From an uncultured bacterium (GTDB lineage: Bacteria; Bacillota_I; Bacilli_A; RFN20; CAG-826), in NCBI GenBank assembly GCA_949297805.1, contig CASFTG010000002.1:203871-267870 (forward strand): a stretch of DNA of 64,000 nt, in the 5' to 3' direction. This document shows positions 1 through 8,595 of this stretch, in pieces. The notes under the pieces were generated by a model that searched no databases, was not told the origin of the DNA, and saw only the letters and a program-made list of their open reading frames with translations. The translations under genes and the position numbers were made by a program. The stretch's first letter is position 1. Each line of letters opens with the position of its first letter.

Positions 1-1656
1 GAGCCGGTCGAAGGCGATTCCGAGATTGAATTGACCGCCTCTAGTATGAATCTCGGCCAATACAGTAAGGAAGATGCCAGCGTTGAAATCGGCGGCGTTC
101 CGTTTGGGTACAAGATGGCTGGTAACTTCGACGGTGGAAAAACCATTCAGATGAAGAGAGACGAGGGGTCGATCTGGAACGAAGCCAACAATGGCCGGAT
201 TGTCTCGATTGAGATTGCCTACGACAAAGGCGGCGAATCAGTTGAGTGTTATTTTGGTGATTCGCTTAAGCCGACAACTGGGAAAGTCAGCCCGATTGAT
301 GCTAATGGCGTTTCTGTTTATAAACCCAAAGGCGAAGAGAGCTATTTCTATCTGAAAAATACCAGCAAGAGCGTCGCTAACCTCGATTACATCAAGATCA
401 ATTTCGCGGCCAAAGAAGATAAGCCGGCCGTCGAATCGGTTTCCTTATCCCCGTCGGCTTTGTCCTTAAAGGTCGGAGAGAAGGGCAATCTGACTGCTTC
501 TATTTCCCCGGCGAATGCTGATAAGACCCTAACTTGGACTAGTTCCGACGAACGGGTGGCGACGGTGGAAGGCAATGGCTTAGTGACCGGCGTCTCGGCT
601 GGAACGGCGACGATAACCGCCACTGCGGCGAACGGAAACAAAGACCAAGCGACTATCAACGTCGAAGGCATTATCAAGCCAACCGAAGTTCGTTTATCCC
701 CAGCGAACCTCGAACTGGACATCGGGGATGATTACTTATTGGAGACCACTGTTCTTCCCAAAGAGGCTGAACAATCGGTTACCTATACCTCCAGCAATAA
801 CGAAGTCGCCAGCGTTTCCGCCTCTGGCTTAGTCCAAGCCCACGCCTCTGGGACCGTCACCATCACCGCTACCTCGACCGCCGATCCGTGCCTTTCCGCC
901 TCGATCAATGTCACGGTCAAAGGCCCGGTGGAATCTTATGAAATCCAGCTGCCTTCGGCTTCCCTTTCTTTAAAACCCAACGAAAGCGTTTATTTCCCGG
1001 TTGAGGTCACCCCGGAAAACGCCGTGCTTAAGGTAGAAGCCGATCATCCAGAAGTCGCTTATTTTGCCGAGAACCGGATCTATTCTTCCTCCGCTGGCCA
1101 ATCACTTATTGCCTTCGCCATCGAAGGGACCGATTGCGCAGCCTCTTGCTTAGTCACGGTTGAGGAGCCGATCGATGAGGAACCGGATGAACCCGACACC
1201 CCGGATGTTCCTGATACCCCGGATGAGCCGGAAGATAAAGAAGTCGAGGTCTCGGCTTTCGATATTCAGTTCAGGGGAATTGGAATCAGCAAAGGCGGTG
1301 ACACCTTGGTTCTTAAGGCTGGCGCTTCCGCGACCTTCGAGCTCGCCAAACCCCATAACCGGATTGGACTCCATAGTTCCGCCCCGTTGAAATTGTCGAA
1401 TGGCGCGGAAAGCAGCCAATTAGTTGAACAGGAATATAGCCTCGATGATGGTTACTATATCTATGAGGCGACCGATTGCCGTTACTTCAAGATTGAGAAC
1501 CTCGGGTCGGAGGAAATTACGGTCGATGCCATCACCTTTTATGATGACCAGAAAGCCGGATGTGCTGGCTCCATCGCCGGTTCGGTCGGGGCGGCTTCTA
1601 TTGCCTTCCTCGGTCTATCGGCCGTATTCTTTGTCCGGAAGAAAAAATATGCTTAA
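1..1656 (+). CDS. Surface protein with Big_2 Ig-like domains, 5' truncated
   Basis: The reading frame is open to the first base, so the N-terminus lies outside the window; 551 codons are visible. The visible order is an unassigned beta-rich domain (to about nt 420), two clear Big_2 bacterial Ig-like repeats (about nt 430-666 and 676-921, with the SLSP...LKVGE and TITAT motifs), a weaker third repeat (about 931-1170), a Pro/Asp/Glu-rich spacer (1171-1250), a second beta-rich domain, and a C-terminal hydrophobic helix preceded by GCAGS and followed by RKKK. This is the layout of a membrane-anchored extracellular protein, probably adhesive or ligand-binding; the ligand is unknown. The tail matches the tail of the next surface protein. 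The domain calls are confident, the function is not. Confidence 0.85.
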   Translation, partial: EPVEGDSEIELTASSMNLGQYSKEDASVEIGGVPFGYKMAGNFDGGKTIQMKRDEGSIWNEANNGRIVSIEIAYDKGGESVECYFGDSLKPTTGKVSPIDANGVSVYKPKGEESYFYLKNTSKSVANLDYIKINFAAKEDKPAVESVSLSPSALSLKVGEKGNLTASISPANADKTLTWTSSDERVATVEGNGLVTGVSAGTATITATAANGNKDQATINVEGIIKPTEVRLSPANLELDIGDDYLLETTVLPKEAEQSVTYTSSNNEVASVSASGLVQAHASGTVTITATSTADPCLSASINVTVKGPVESYEIQLPSASLSLKPNESVYFPVEVTPENAVLKVEADHPEVAYFAENRIYSSSAGQSLIAFAIEGTDCAASCLVTVEEPIDEEPDEPDTPDVPDTPDEPEDKEVEVSAFDIQFRGIGISKGGDTLVLKAGASATFELAKPHNRIGLHSSAPLKLSNGAESSQLVEQEYSLDDGYYIYEATDCRYFKIENLGSEEITVDAITFYDDQKAGCAGSIAGSVGAASIAFLGLSAVFFVRKKKYA

Positions 1657-1783
1657 TGCTTTGTTAGCCACTTCGACCATCATCGGCATCATCGCCGTCA
1701 TCGCGGTCATCGCCATCACTATCGCCGTCTGCTTCTATATTCTTTCGCCCCATGACAATGGGGGAAACAAGAAAGACGAATAG
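1649..1783 (+). CDS. Small single-pass membrane protein (44 aa)
   Basis: This short frame begins with ATG inside the last codons of the upstream surface-protein gene (8-nt overlap) and ends just before a terminator. It encodes one very hydrophobic Ile/Val/Ala helix (about residues 7-32) followed by a polar tail ending KKDE. The overlap suggests translational coupling, and its place before the terminator makes it the last gene of that unit. No family is recognised. A chance frame is possible, because hydrophobic helices arise easily from ATC/GCC-rich sequence. Confidence 0.45.
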   Translation: MLNALLATSTIIGIIAVIAVIAITIAVCFYILSPHDNGGNKKDE

Positions 1784-1789
1784 AATTTA

Positions 1790-1822
1790 TGGCCCTGCCG
1801 GTTGAAGGCAGGGCATTTCTTT
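1790..1822 (+). terminator. Intrinsic terminator
   Basis: A perfect 8-bp stem, GCCCTGCC (1792-1799) with GGCAGGGC (1807-1814), has a 7-nt loop and is followed by ATTTCTTT. It closes the first surface-protein unit. Confidence 0.75.
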
Positions 1823-1824
1823 GC

Positions 1825-1854
1825 TTGATATAGGGCATTGTCTGGGCTGAAAAT
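1825..1854 (+). promoter_or_regulatory. Weak promoter of the surface nuclease gene
   Basis: TTGATA (1825-1830), an 18-bp spacer and GAAAAT (1849-1854) lie just upstream of ATG 1863. A transcript from this site would start about 2 nt before the start codon, so it would be leaderless. The -10 is poor, so this is the weakest member of the set. Confidence 0.35.
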
Positions 1855-1862
1855 AAACTGCT

Positions 1863-3203
1863 ATGAAAAAACTACCGTTGTTTATCGCAAGCTTGACCCT
1901 CGGACTGGGAATGCTGGGGGTAGGCGTCGCCTCTTATGTCTCCGTTACCCCGGAGCCCGTCCTCGCTTGGAGCGGGACCCAAACCTCGACCGAGGGCAAC
2001 TATTATGAATCGGCCCGGGGATTGAAAGGCCAAGCCCTGACCGACGAACTCCACGACATTATTCAGAACGCCAATACCTCTTATGACTGGTCCCGTTATG
2101 AGGCGGCCGACGAATACGAAGGCGATTCCTCCAGCATCTTGGCTATTTATTCTCGTCAGCCCTTTAAGAAAACGACCCATGTCTCGGGTTCAAAAGGCTG
2201 GAACCGGGAACATGTTTATCCCCAGTCAAAATTGGGTGGCGCATCCAAATCCGATAATCATTTGATCTTCGCCTCCGATAACAAAGTCAATGGGGTTCGA
2301 AGCAACCATAAATTAGGACTCGTCTCTAACCATAATAGTCCGGTCATCGATTCCGAAGGTCGGGCCACTGAATGTTATTCCTCCGGTTCGGTCTTCGAAC
2401 CCTGCGATGCCGCGAAAGGGGAAGTGGCCCGGGCGACTCTCTATGCCTATGTCATGTATGACCTCTCGATAACCGGCAACTTCACCTCGCTCGATCTCTG
2501 CCTTGAATGGAACGAGGATTACCCGGTCAGCAACCGCGAAATCTATCGCAATAACACCGTCTATAAGAATCAAAAGAACCGCAATCCCTTCGTGGATCAT
2601 CCGGAATTCGCGACCATGATCTTCGATTCGTCCTATAACGGATCGGGGGCTTTGAACGATACCGATGGGACTGGTGGAGACGGATCTGTTGTCGATCCCG
2701 ATTACGTGCCCGTAACCTCCGTTAACGTCGCCCAATCGACGGTTGAGCTCGAAATCGGCGAAACCTATCTTTCTGAATATACCGTCTTGCCAGAAAACGC
2801 CACTGATAAGACCGTTAAGGCTGCATCATCTAATCCCAATATCGTCTCGGCCTATGCCGATGGCTCGGTCTTAGCCAATGCCGAGGGAAGCGCCGTCATC
2901 ACCTTAACCTCGGTCGATGGTCCTTCCACGACCTTTACCGTCAATGTCGTTTCGAGCGAACAACCCGATGATTCCTCCAGTGTCCCACCTGACGAATCCT
3001 CGAGCGTTCCTCCCGTCGATTCCTCCGAGGATAGTACCTCCACCCCCATCGATAGCAGCACGCCATCCGATTCCTCGAGCACCGAGAATAACGATGACAA
3101 AGGCTGCCGTGGTTCCGTCTATGGCTCGATTGGGGCCGCCGCCATTGCGTTGGCAGGACTCGGCGTCCTCTTCCTTGTCCGGAAAAAGAGCCTTAAACGT
3201 TAA
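1863..3203 (+). CDS. Membrane-anchored endonuclease I family nuclease with Big_2 domain
   Basis: The 446-aa protein has a signal peptide (residues 1-35, cleavage near VLAWS), an endonuclease I (EndA/NucM-type) domain (about 45-255), one Big_2 Ig-like domain (about 283-363), a Ser/Pro/Asp-rich spacer (365-415) and a C-terminal membrane helix with a basic end. The catalytic block WNREHVYPQSKLG (His117) and the HLIFASDNKVNG and NRNPFVDHPE blocks match the His-Me-finger nuclease family, which cuts nucleic acids outside the cell. The likely role is degradation of extracellular DNA for nucleotide scavenging (inference). The tail, GCRGS plus helix plus RKK, copies that of the first surface protein. 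No convincing Shine-Dalgarno site precedes the start. Confidence 0.9.
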   Translation: MKKLPLFIASLTLGLGMLGVGVASYVSVTPEPVLAWSGTQTSTEGNYYESARGLKGQALTDELHDIIQNANTSYDWSRYEAADEYEGDSSSILAIYSRQPFKKTTHVSGSKGWNREHVYPQSKLGGASKSDNHLIFASDNKVNGVRSNHKLGLVSNHNSPVIDSEGRATECYSSGSVFEPCDAAKGEVARATLYAYVMYDLSITGNFTSLDLCLEWNEDYPVSNREIYRNNTVYKNQKNRNPFVDHPEFATMIFDSSYNGSGALNDTDGTGGDGSVVDPDYVPVTSVNVAQSTVELEIGETYLSEYTVLPENATDKTVKAASSNPNIVSAYADGSVLANAEGSAVITLTSVDGPSTTFTVNVVSSEQPDDSSSVPPDESSSVPPVDSSEDSTSTPIDSSTPSDSSSTENNDDKGCRGSVYGSIGAAAIALAGLGVLFLVRKKSLKR

Positions 3204-3231
3204 CTGCCTAGGCTAGAATAGCCTACTTGGG

Positions 3232-3237
3232 TATAAT
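3232..3237 (+). promoter_or_regulatory. -10 box TATAAT of the gdpP operon, leaderless geometry
   Basis: TATAAT at 3232-3237 puts the expected +1 at 3244, which is the A of the ATG. A perfect 7-bp inverted repeat (TAGGCTA, 3-nt loop, TAGCCTA, 3209-3225) sits where the -35 would be, so an operator role is possible. Confidence 0.6.
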
Positions 3238-3243
3238 TGCCTC

Positions 3244-5367
3244 ATGCTGCATAAGCTTTCATCACCCCAAAAGCCGGTTCAGCCGGCGAAAAAACCAGTC
3301 AGGAAACGGAGTCCTAAAAGCCCCTTCTCCTCGACTGAGGCCTTGCGGAAGATTCGCATCGCCGGTTTCGTCATGGGGTTAGTCGAGATTGTCCTGATCG
3401 CTGTCACCGCCATTCTCTATCTGTATAACATCCCCGCCGGATTCGTTGAGAACATGAATCCGTGGTATTGGATGCTCTTCGTCGCCATCATCGCCGCGAT
3501 CGACTTGCTTTTCCTTTGGTTCGCCGTGGCCAAGATGACGAAGATCCGTCACCGTTCGGATTTAGATGCCGCCTCGGTCATCGGCAATGATGTCCAGGAA
3601 GCGTATAAGTTTGGCGAGATCGGCTTAGCCGTCACCGATGATCAAGGGACCGTCATCTGGACCAACTCTTTCTTTAGAGAACGTTCCTTGGATCTGTTAG
3701 ACCAGAACATCTTCGATTGGGAGCCGAAGTTAAAAAGCTTCAACGATGCCAATTTACCCAGTGACTTCCGGGTTGATTTCGACTGCGGCGGTTTCTTCTT
3801 TTCGGCCCGTTATCTGCCTGACGCCAAACTGTTCATCTTCCGCGACTTAACCGATTATCACACCATCGAGACCACTTCCGAGGCTCAACGGTTAGTCATC
3901 GGCTTCTTGATGATCGATAACTACGATGAGAAGTTCGAACGAAGCGAGGAGGGGAATTCCGATGTCTTGACCAATGTCCGCCAAGCCATCATCGAATACG
4001 GAAAGGACCACGATATCTGCTTACGGCGTTATCGGTCGGATTCCTACTTCTTGGTATGTCATTATTCCGCGCTCGACCAAATCATTAAGGATGACTTCTC
4101 GATTTTAAAGAAAGTCCGGCAAGCGGGGGAAGGGCAAAACTTCGTCCCGACCCTCTCGATCGGCATCGCTTATGGGATGGATATCGTTAATCGGTTATCG
4201 GAAATGGCGACCAACGCCTTGAACATCGCCATGTCGCGCGGCGGCGACCAGGCGGTCGTGGCCAAGGTCGGCGATGAATTGCAGTTCTTCGGCGGCAAGA
4301 CCCCCTCGATTGAAAATACCAACCGGGTTCAGTTCCGTTCCTTGGCCGATTCGGTCATCTCCCTTATTCGGAATGCCCCCTTGGTCATCGTCTCCGGCCA
4401 TACTCGGATGGACATGGATGCCTTTGGGGCCTGTTTAGGGATCTATGCCATCTGCCAGCACGTCGGCAAGCCCTGCCGGATCGTCTATGACATGAAAGAG
4501 ACCGAGATGAAGACCCGCTCGGCCATCCAGTCGGTGTTTGGCAAGAACTTCGAGAAAATGTCAATCTCGCCAAGCGAAGCCGCCGAAAGGGTTCGTTCCT
4601 CGACCCTGTTCGTCGTAGTCGACGTCGGGGTCCCGGAAAACGTCATGGGCAAATTGGCTCTCGAGAAAGCGGCCAAGGTCGTGGTCATCGACCATCACCG
4701 GCCCGGCGACAAAACCATCCTCAAGCCGATCCTCAACCATACCGATTCCAGCGCTTCCTCGACCTGCGAAATCATCGCCGAGATGCTCCATTACGCCAAT
4801 GGGCCGCGAATCGAGGTCAGCCCGACCATCGCTACCTTCATGCTTTCCGGCATGTTCCTCGATACTAACTTCTTCAAATCCCAGTCGACCGGGGCTCGGA
4901 CCTTTGAAGCGGCCGAGATCCTCAAAGGCTATGGGGCCGACAATATCGCCGCCGATGGGTATCTGAAGGACGAATTCGAGGAATACGCCTACATTGCCAT
5001 GCTCTCTTCGACTGTCAAGACGCCGGAGATGGGGGTCGTCTATTGCTGTGCTTCCGATGATGATAAGCCGATCGATGATGTTACCATCTCAAAGCTAGCC
5101 AACTACTATATGAACGCCAAGGGGGTCAATGCGTCCTTCGCCATCGGGCGCATCTCCGCCAAAGCGGTTAAAATATCCGGGCGGAGCGATGGGACGATCA
5201 ACGTCCAGTATCTGCTCGAGAAACTTGGCGGTGGGGGCCACTTCACCATGGCCGCCGCCGTCTTGACGGACATCACCCCGTCGGCGGCCGCCGATCGGCT
5301 GGAGGATGTCTTGAAGAACCATCTTGATCAAGCACGGGCCGCCAATGTGCCCGAAGGAGGAATCTGA
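3244..5367 (+). CDS. gdpP: GdpP-type cyclic-di-AMP phosphodiesterase (DHH/DHHA1)
   Basis: The 707-aa protein has the GdpP/YybT layout: a basic N-terminus, two membrane helices (about residues 38-62 and 76-98), a PAS-like domain (about 115-200), a degenerate GGDEF domain (about 215-345) and a DHH-DHHA1 phosphodiesterase (about 375-700). The metal/active-site blocks GHTRMDMDAFG, VVVIDHHRP and the C-terminal KLGGGGHFTMAAA are present. Family members hydrolyse c-di-AMP to pApA and so affect wall, potassium and osmotic homeostasis. It is first in a run with rplI and dnaB, the usual Bacilli order. The ATG lies 6 bases after a TATAAT box and has no Shine-Dalgarno site. Confidence 0.93.
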   Translation: MLHKLSSPQKPVQPAKKPVRKRSPKSPFSSTEALRKIRIAGFVMGLVEIVLIAVTAILYLYNIPAGFVENMNPWYWMLFVAIIAAIDLLFLWFAVAKMTKIRHRSDLDAASVIGNDVQEAYKFGEIGLAVTDDQGTVIWTNSFFRERSLDLLDQNIFDWEPKLKSFNDANLPSDFRVDFDCGGFFFSARYLPDAKLFIFRDLTDYHTIETTSEAQRLVIGFLMIDNYDEKFERSEEGNSDVLTNVRQAIIEYGKDHDICLRRYRSDSYFLVCHYSALDQIIKDDFSILKKVRQAGEGQNFVPTLSIGIAYGMDIVNRLSEMATNALNIAMSRGGDQAVVAKVGDELQFFGGKTPSIENTNRVQFRSLADSVISLIRNAPLVIVSGHTRMDMDAFGACLGIYAICQHVGKPCRIVYDMKETEMKTRSAIQSVFGKNFEKMSISPSEAAERVRSSTLFVVVDVGVPENVMGKLALEKAAKVVVIDHHRPGDKTILKPILNHTDSSASSTCEIIAEMLHYANGPRIEVSPTIATFMLSGMFLDTNFFKSQSTGARTFEAAEILKGYGADNIAADGYLKDEFEEYAYIAMLSSTVKTPEMGVVYCCASDDDKPIDDVTISKLANYYMNAKGVNASFAIGRISAKAVKISGRSDGTINVQYLLEKLGGGGHFTMAAAVLTDITPSAAADRLEDVLKNHLDQARAANVPEGGI

Positions 5368-5370
5368 TAA

Positions 5371-5832
5371 ATGAAAGTCATCTTATTGTCCGATGTGAAA
5401 AAACTCGGAAAGAAAGGCGAGACCGTCGAGGTATCCGATGGGTATGGTGCCAACTATTTGATCCCGCGGGGCTTAGCCGTCTCCTCCACCGTCGCGAGCC
5501 AAAAGGAATTAGCCAAGCAAAACGCCGCCGAGGAAGCGAGGCAAAAGCAACTCAAAGCCGAGGCCGAGGAACTAGCCAAACGGTTGGAACATATCAACGT
5601 CGAGTTCAAAGCCAAAGTCGGCTCCGACGGGCGGATGTTCGGCTCCATCTCCCCGAAGGAAATCGAGGAGGGGATGCTCAAGCAATGGGGCATCAAGATC
5701 GATAAGCGGAAGTTCCTCGATAAGTACCCCGCGAACGCCTTAGGCTATACTCGGCTCAAGATCGAGCTTTACCACGGCTCGGAAGGGACGGTCGTCGGGA
5801 CGGTCAACGTCCATATCTCCGAGGAGAAGTGA
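5371..5832 (+). CDS. rplI: Ribosomal protein bL9
   Basis: The 153-aa product is full length for bL9. The N-terminal rRNA-binding domain (MKVILLSDVKKLGKKGE, then GYGANYLIPRGLA) is followed by a long charged helix and a C-terminal domain (about 80-150) containing the GRMFGSIS block. It binds 23S rRNA in the large subunit and supports frame maintenance. The ATG is 3 nt after the gdpP stop and preceded by GGAGGAATCTGATAA, a strong Shine-Dalgarno site typical of an internal operon gene. Confidence 0.96.
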   Translation: MKVILLSDVKKLGKKGETVEVSDGYGANYLIPRGLAVSSTVASQKELAKQNAAEEARQKQLKAEAEELAKRLEHINVEFKAKVGSDGRMFGSISPKEIEEGMLKQWGIKIDKRKFLDKYPANALGYTRLKIELYHGSEGTVVGTVNVHISEEK

Positions 5833-7280
5833 TGGCTAAGGTCATTTCCTTACCTTCCAATATCGAGGCTGAGCGCTCGGTCTTAGGGGCGATGCTCATC
5901 TCCCCCGAAGCGGCCTCCATCGCCATCGGGTCGCTGGAGGAAAAGGATTTTTCCGGCGTCGACATGCGGAATAACCTCGTCTTCCGGGCGATGAACGAAT
6001 TGGCCCTTTCGGGCAAGCCGATCGACCCCCAGACGGTCAATGATCAGCTGGTGGCGATGAAGCTCGATTCTGAGGTCGAGATCTCTTACCTTCTCGATTT
6101 GATGAACACGGCGATTTTCCCGCAGAACATCGATAATTATATCGATATGGTCCATGAGCAATCAGTTTTGCGGCAATTGCTGATCGAATGCTCAAAGATC
6201 CAAGACGAATATTCCAAAGGGGTTCCGAACATCGGGGATTTCATCCTCCAAAGCAACGACGCCATCTCTCGCATCGCCCAGCAACGGCGAACCGCCGGGA
6301 TGAAGACGGCTAAGGAAGTAGCCAAGGAAGTTAACGACGAATTGGCTTCTTCCACCGCCGGCTCGATCGATACCCTCACCGGGGTCGATACGGGCTTTAA
6401 GAAACTCAACTCCTATACCCATGGCTGGCAAAAAGGGGATTTGATCATCTTGGCTGCCCGGCCATCGGTTGGGAAAACCGCCCTCGGGATGAACTTTGCC
6501 TATAACGCCGCGATTCGGGGCTTGCCGGTCGCTTTCTTCTCCCTTGAGATGAGTGCCCCTTCAATCATGAAACGGCTTTTAGCCTGCGCCTCCGGGGTGG
6601 CCAACGATAAGATTCAAACCGGTTTCCTCAGCGCTCAAGAGAAGACCCGGATCAAGGCCGCGATCGATGATATCTCGAAGACCAAACTCTTCATCGACGA
6701 CACCCCGAACTGCAAACTCGGGGACATCATGTCCAACGCGACCAAACTGAAGAACACCTATCCGAATTTAGGGCTGATCGTCATCGATTACCTCGGCCGG
6801 ATTCGCTTGACTGACCGAATCGGGGCGACTGATCGCCGGGAGCAGGAAGTCGGTCTTATCTCGGGTCAACTTAAACAACTGGCCCGGACTTTGAACGTCC
6901 CGGTCATTTGCCTTTGTCAACTTAACCGGGGCGTTGAGGACAACAACTCCAAGATCCCCTCTTTGTCCAACCTTCGCGAATCGGGCTCGATTGAGGCGGA
7001 CGCCGATATCGTTATGCTGTTATACCGGGCCGACTATTACACCGCGGTCGGGCAATCGCTTAACAAGAAAGGGTTCAAGAAAGACGAGGACAACAGCCCG
7101 GAGAAAGACGGGAAGAAAGATACCGGGACCTCAATCGTCCAATGCATTGTGGCCAAAAACCGGAACGGGAAGGTCGGGACGGTCGATTTGATGTTCGAAC
7201 GGTCTCTTTCCCGTTTCGATAACCCCTCGCTCGAATATCAAGAGGCGATGGCGGCCCAGCGGGCCTTAGAAGGCGAATGA
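5832..7280 (+). CDS. dnaB: Replicative DNA helicase DnaB (DnaC in Bacillus naming)
   Basis: The 482-aa helicase has the N-terminal collar domain (about residues 5-110), a linker helix, and the RecA-like domain with Walker A ARPSVGKTA, Walker B LIVIDYLGRI and the LCQLNRGVE and SGSIEADADIVMLLYRAD blocks. It forms the hexamer that unwinds the lagging-strand template at the fork. The start overlaps the rplI stop (ATGA), so translation is probably coupled. A Lys/Asp-rich insertion (about 415-440) interrupts the C-terminal RecA region, as in many Bacilli homologues. Confidence 0.96.
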   Translation: MAKVISLPSNIEAERSVLGAMLISPEAASIAIGSLEEKDFSGVDMRNNLVFRAMNELALSGKPIDPQTVNDQLVAMKLDSEVEISYLLDLMNTAIFPQNIDNYIDMVHEQSVLRQLLIECSKIQDEYSKGVPNIGDFILQSNDAISRIAQQRRTAGMKTAKEVAKEVNDELASSTAGSIDTLTGVDTGFKKLNSYTHGWQKGDLIILAARPSVGKTALGMNFAYNAAIRGLPVAFFSLEMSAPSIMKRLLACASGVANDKIQTGFLSAQEKTRIKAAIDDISKTKLFIDDTPNCKLGDIMSNATKLKNTYPNLGLIVIDYLGRIRLTDRIGATDRREQEVGLISGQLKQLARTLNVPVICLCQLNRGVEDNNSKIPSLSNLRESGSIEADADIVMLLYRADYYTAVGQSLNKKGFKKDEDNSPEKDGKKDTGTSIVQCIVAKNRNGKVGTVDLMFERSLSRFDNPSLEYQEAMAAQRALEGE

Positions 7281-8032
7281 TCAAGATCGCGTTCCTCGGC
7301 AGTGGGTCCAAGGGCAACGCCACCTTAATAAGCGACGGCGTCTCTTTGATCTTAATCGACATGGGTCTTACCAAGGCGCGGCTAATCGATGGCTGCGCCC
7401 TTTTCGCTAAACAATTGAAAGATATCGACGCCGCCTTCTTCACCCATAACCATAATGACCATCTCTCGGGTCATAAGTACCTTCCAAAGGAGCTGAAGGT
7501 CTATGCCTCGTTTTATTTTAAAGAGCCCCCGTCCGCCTCCTTAATCAAGGCGGGGGACAATATTCGGATTGGCGATATTCAGGTTACCGCCCTCTCAGCC
7601 AGCCACGACGCCCCGAACCCCTTGTCTTACCTTATCCAAGTAGGGGAAGAGAAATTGGCTTATATCACCGATACGGGCTATATCCCGAAGAAGACCTTCA
7701 AGGCCATCGTCGACTGCGATTACTATCTTCTTGAATCCAACCATGACCCTTCCTTAGAAGCCCATTCGGGCCGCTCAGCTGCTTTAGTGGCTCGGGTTCT
7801 CGGGAAGAAGGGCCATCTTTCCAACGAGGATTCGGCGAAGTATTTCCTTAAAGCCCACGGAGAGAAGACCAAGGCCTGCTACCTCGCCCATCTAAGCGAT
7901 GACTGCAATACCCCTGAATTGGCTTTGAAGACTTATTACGAAGTCGCCAATAAACTCGGGGTCGATATCCATGACATCGAATTGATCCCGACCAAGCAAA
8001 ATGAAGTCGTCTTTGGAGGCGAGGGCTGGTGA
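7277..8032 (+). CDS. walJ: WalJ/YycJ-like metallo-beta-lactamase-fold hydrolase
   Basis: The 251-aa MBL-fold protein has the N-terminal LGSGSKGNATLI block and the metal motif THNHNDHLSGH (HxHxDH), followed by SASHDA, ITDTGY and the late LAHLSDDCNT block. This pattern is typical of YycJ/WalJ, a 5'-exonuclease-like protein tied to DNA metabolism and wall homeostasis in Bacilli. The usual walRK neighbours are absent from the window. It overlaps the dnaB stop by 4 nt and the next gene by 4 nt, so the four genes probably form one transcript. Confidence 0.9.
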   Translation: MIKIAFLGSGSKGNATLISDGVSLILIDMGLTKARLIDGCALFAKQLKDIDAAFFTHNHNDHLSGHKYLPKELKVYASFYFKEPPSASLIKAGDNIRIGDIQVTALSASHDAPNPLSYLIQVGEEKLAYITDTGYIPKKTFKAIVDCDYYLLESNHDPSLEAHSGRSAALVARVLGKKGHLSNEDSAKYFLKAHGEKTKACYLAHLSDDCNTPELALKTYYEVANKLGVDIHDIELIPTKQNEVVFGGEGW

Positions 8033-8508
8033 GGATCTTCATCCATTGCATCGGCCACTTGAAGGAAGGCTATTGGAAAGCGGCCCAGGAGGAATATCTG
8101 AAACGGATCCAAGGCTATGCTGACTTAGCCATCAAGGAATACCCCGATTACCCGATTCCCAATAAAGCCGGGGGCAAAGAAGAGACGGAGATTAAGAATA
8201 AGGAAGGGCAAGCGATCCTCAAGGCCTTGAAACCGAACGATTACCTAATCATTCTTGATTTGAACCATTCGGAACTCGATTCGCTTCAGTTTGCCGATAA
8301 ACTCAATGATTATTTTCGGCTCGGCGGCTCCACCGTCCACTTCGCCATCGGGGGTTCCTTAGGCTTATCCGATGAGTTGAAGAAACGGGCCAATGCGGTT
8401 CTCTGCTTTGGCAAGATGACCTTTCCCCATCAATTGGCGAGAATCATGTTATTGGAACAGCTTTATCGAGCTTTCCGGATTAATAACCACGAGCCATACC
8501 ATAAGTAA
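8029..8508 (+). CDS. rlmH: 23S rRNA pseudouridine-1915 N3-methyltransferase
   Basis: The 159-aa SPOUT methyltransferase starts with GTG overlapping the walJ stop (GTGA). The family blocks are LDLNHSELDS, the SAM-binding knot FAIGGSLGLSDELKKRA and the C-terminal FPHQLARIMLLEQLYRAFRI with YHK at the end. It methylates pseudouridine 1915 in helix 69 of 23S rRNA. It is the last gene of the gdpP-rplI-dnaB-walJ-rlmH run and is followed by a terminator. Confidence 0.96.
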   Translation: MRIFIHCIGHLKEGYWKAAQEEYLKRIQGYADLAIKEYPDYPIPNKAGGKEETEIKNKEGQAILKALKPNDYLIILDLNHSELDSLQFADKLNDYFRLGGSTVHFAIGGSLGLSDELKKRANAVLCFGKMTFPHQLARIMLLEQLYRAFRINNHEPYHK

Positions 8509-8555
8509 TGAAACATAATTGATATGTTTCAAAACGTTGGGTTTTTCAAAAACGA

Positions 8556-8588
8556 AAAGGGCTGCCATTAAGACAGCCCTTTTTTTGG
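8556..8588. terminator. Intrinsic terminator, bidirectional
   Basis: AAAAGGGCTG and CAGCCCTTTTTTT form a hairpin with an A-rich left flank and a U-rich right flank. It lies between two convergent genes, so it can end both rlmH transcription and the opposing reductase transcript. Confidence 0.85.
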
Positions 8589-8595
8589 TTGAGGC

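Noticed and set aside
2313..2735. Minus-strand open frame (140 codons) inside the surface nuclease
   Set aside because: It is antisense to the conserved endonuclease motifs; the nuclease frame is the real one.
3209..3225. Perfect TAGGCTA-TAGCCTA hairpin read as a terminator of the nuclease gene
   Set aside because: No T-run follows and it sits directly upstream of a TATAAT box, so an operator or chance palindrome fits better.
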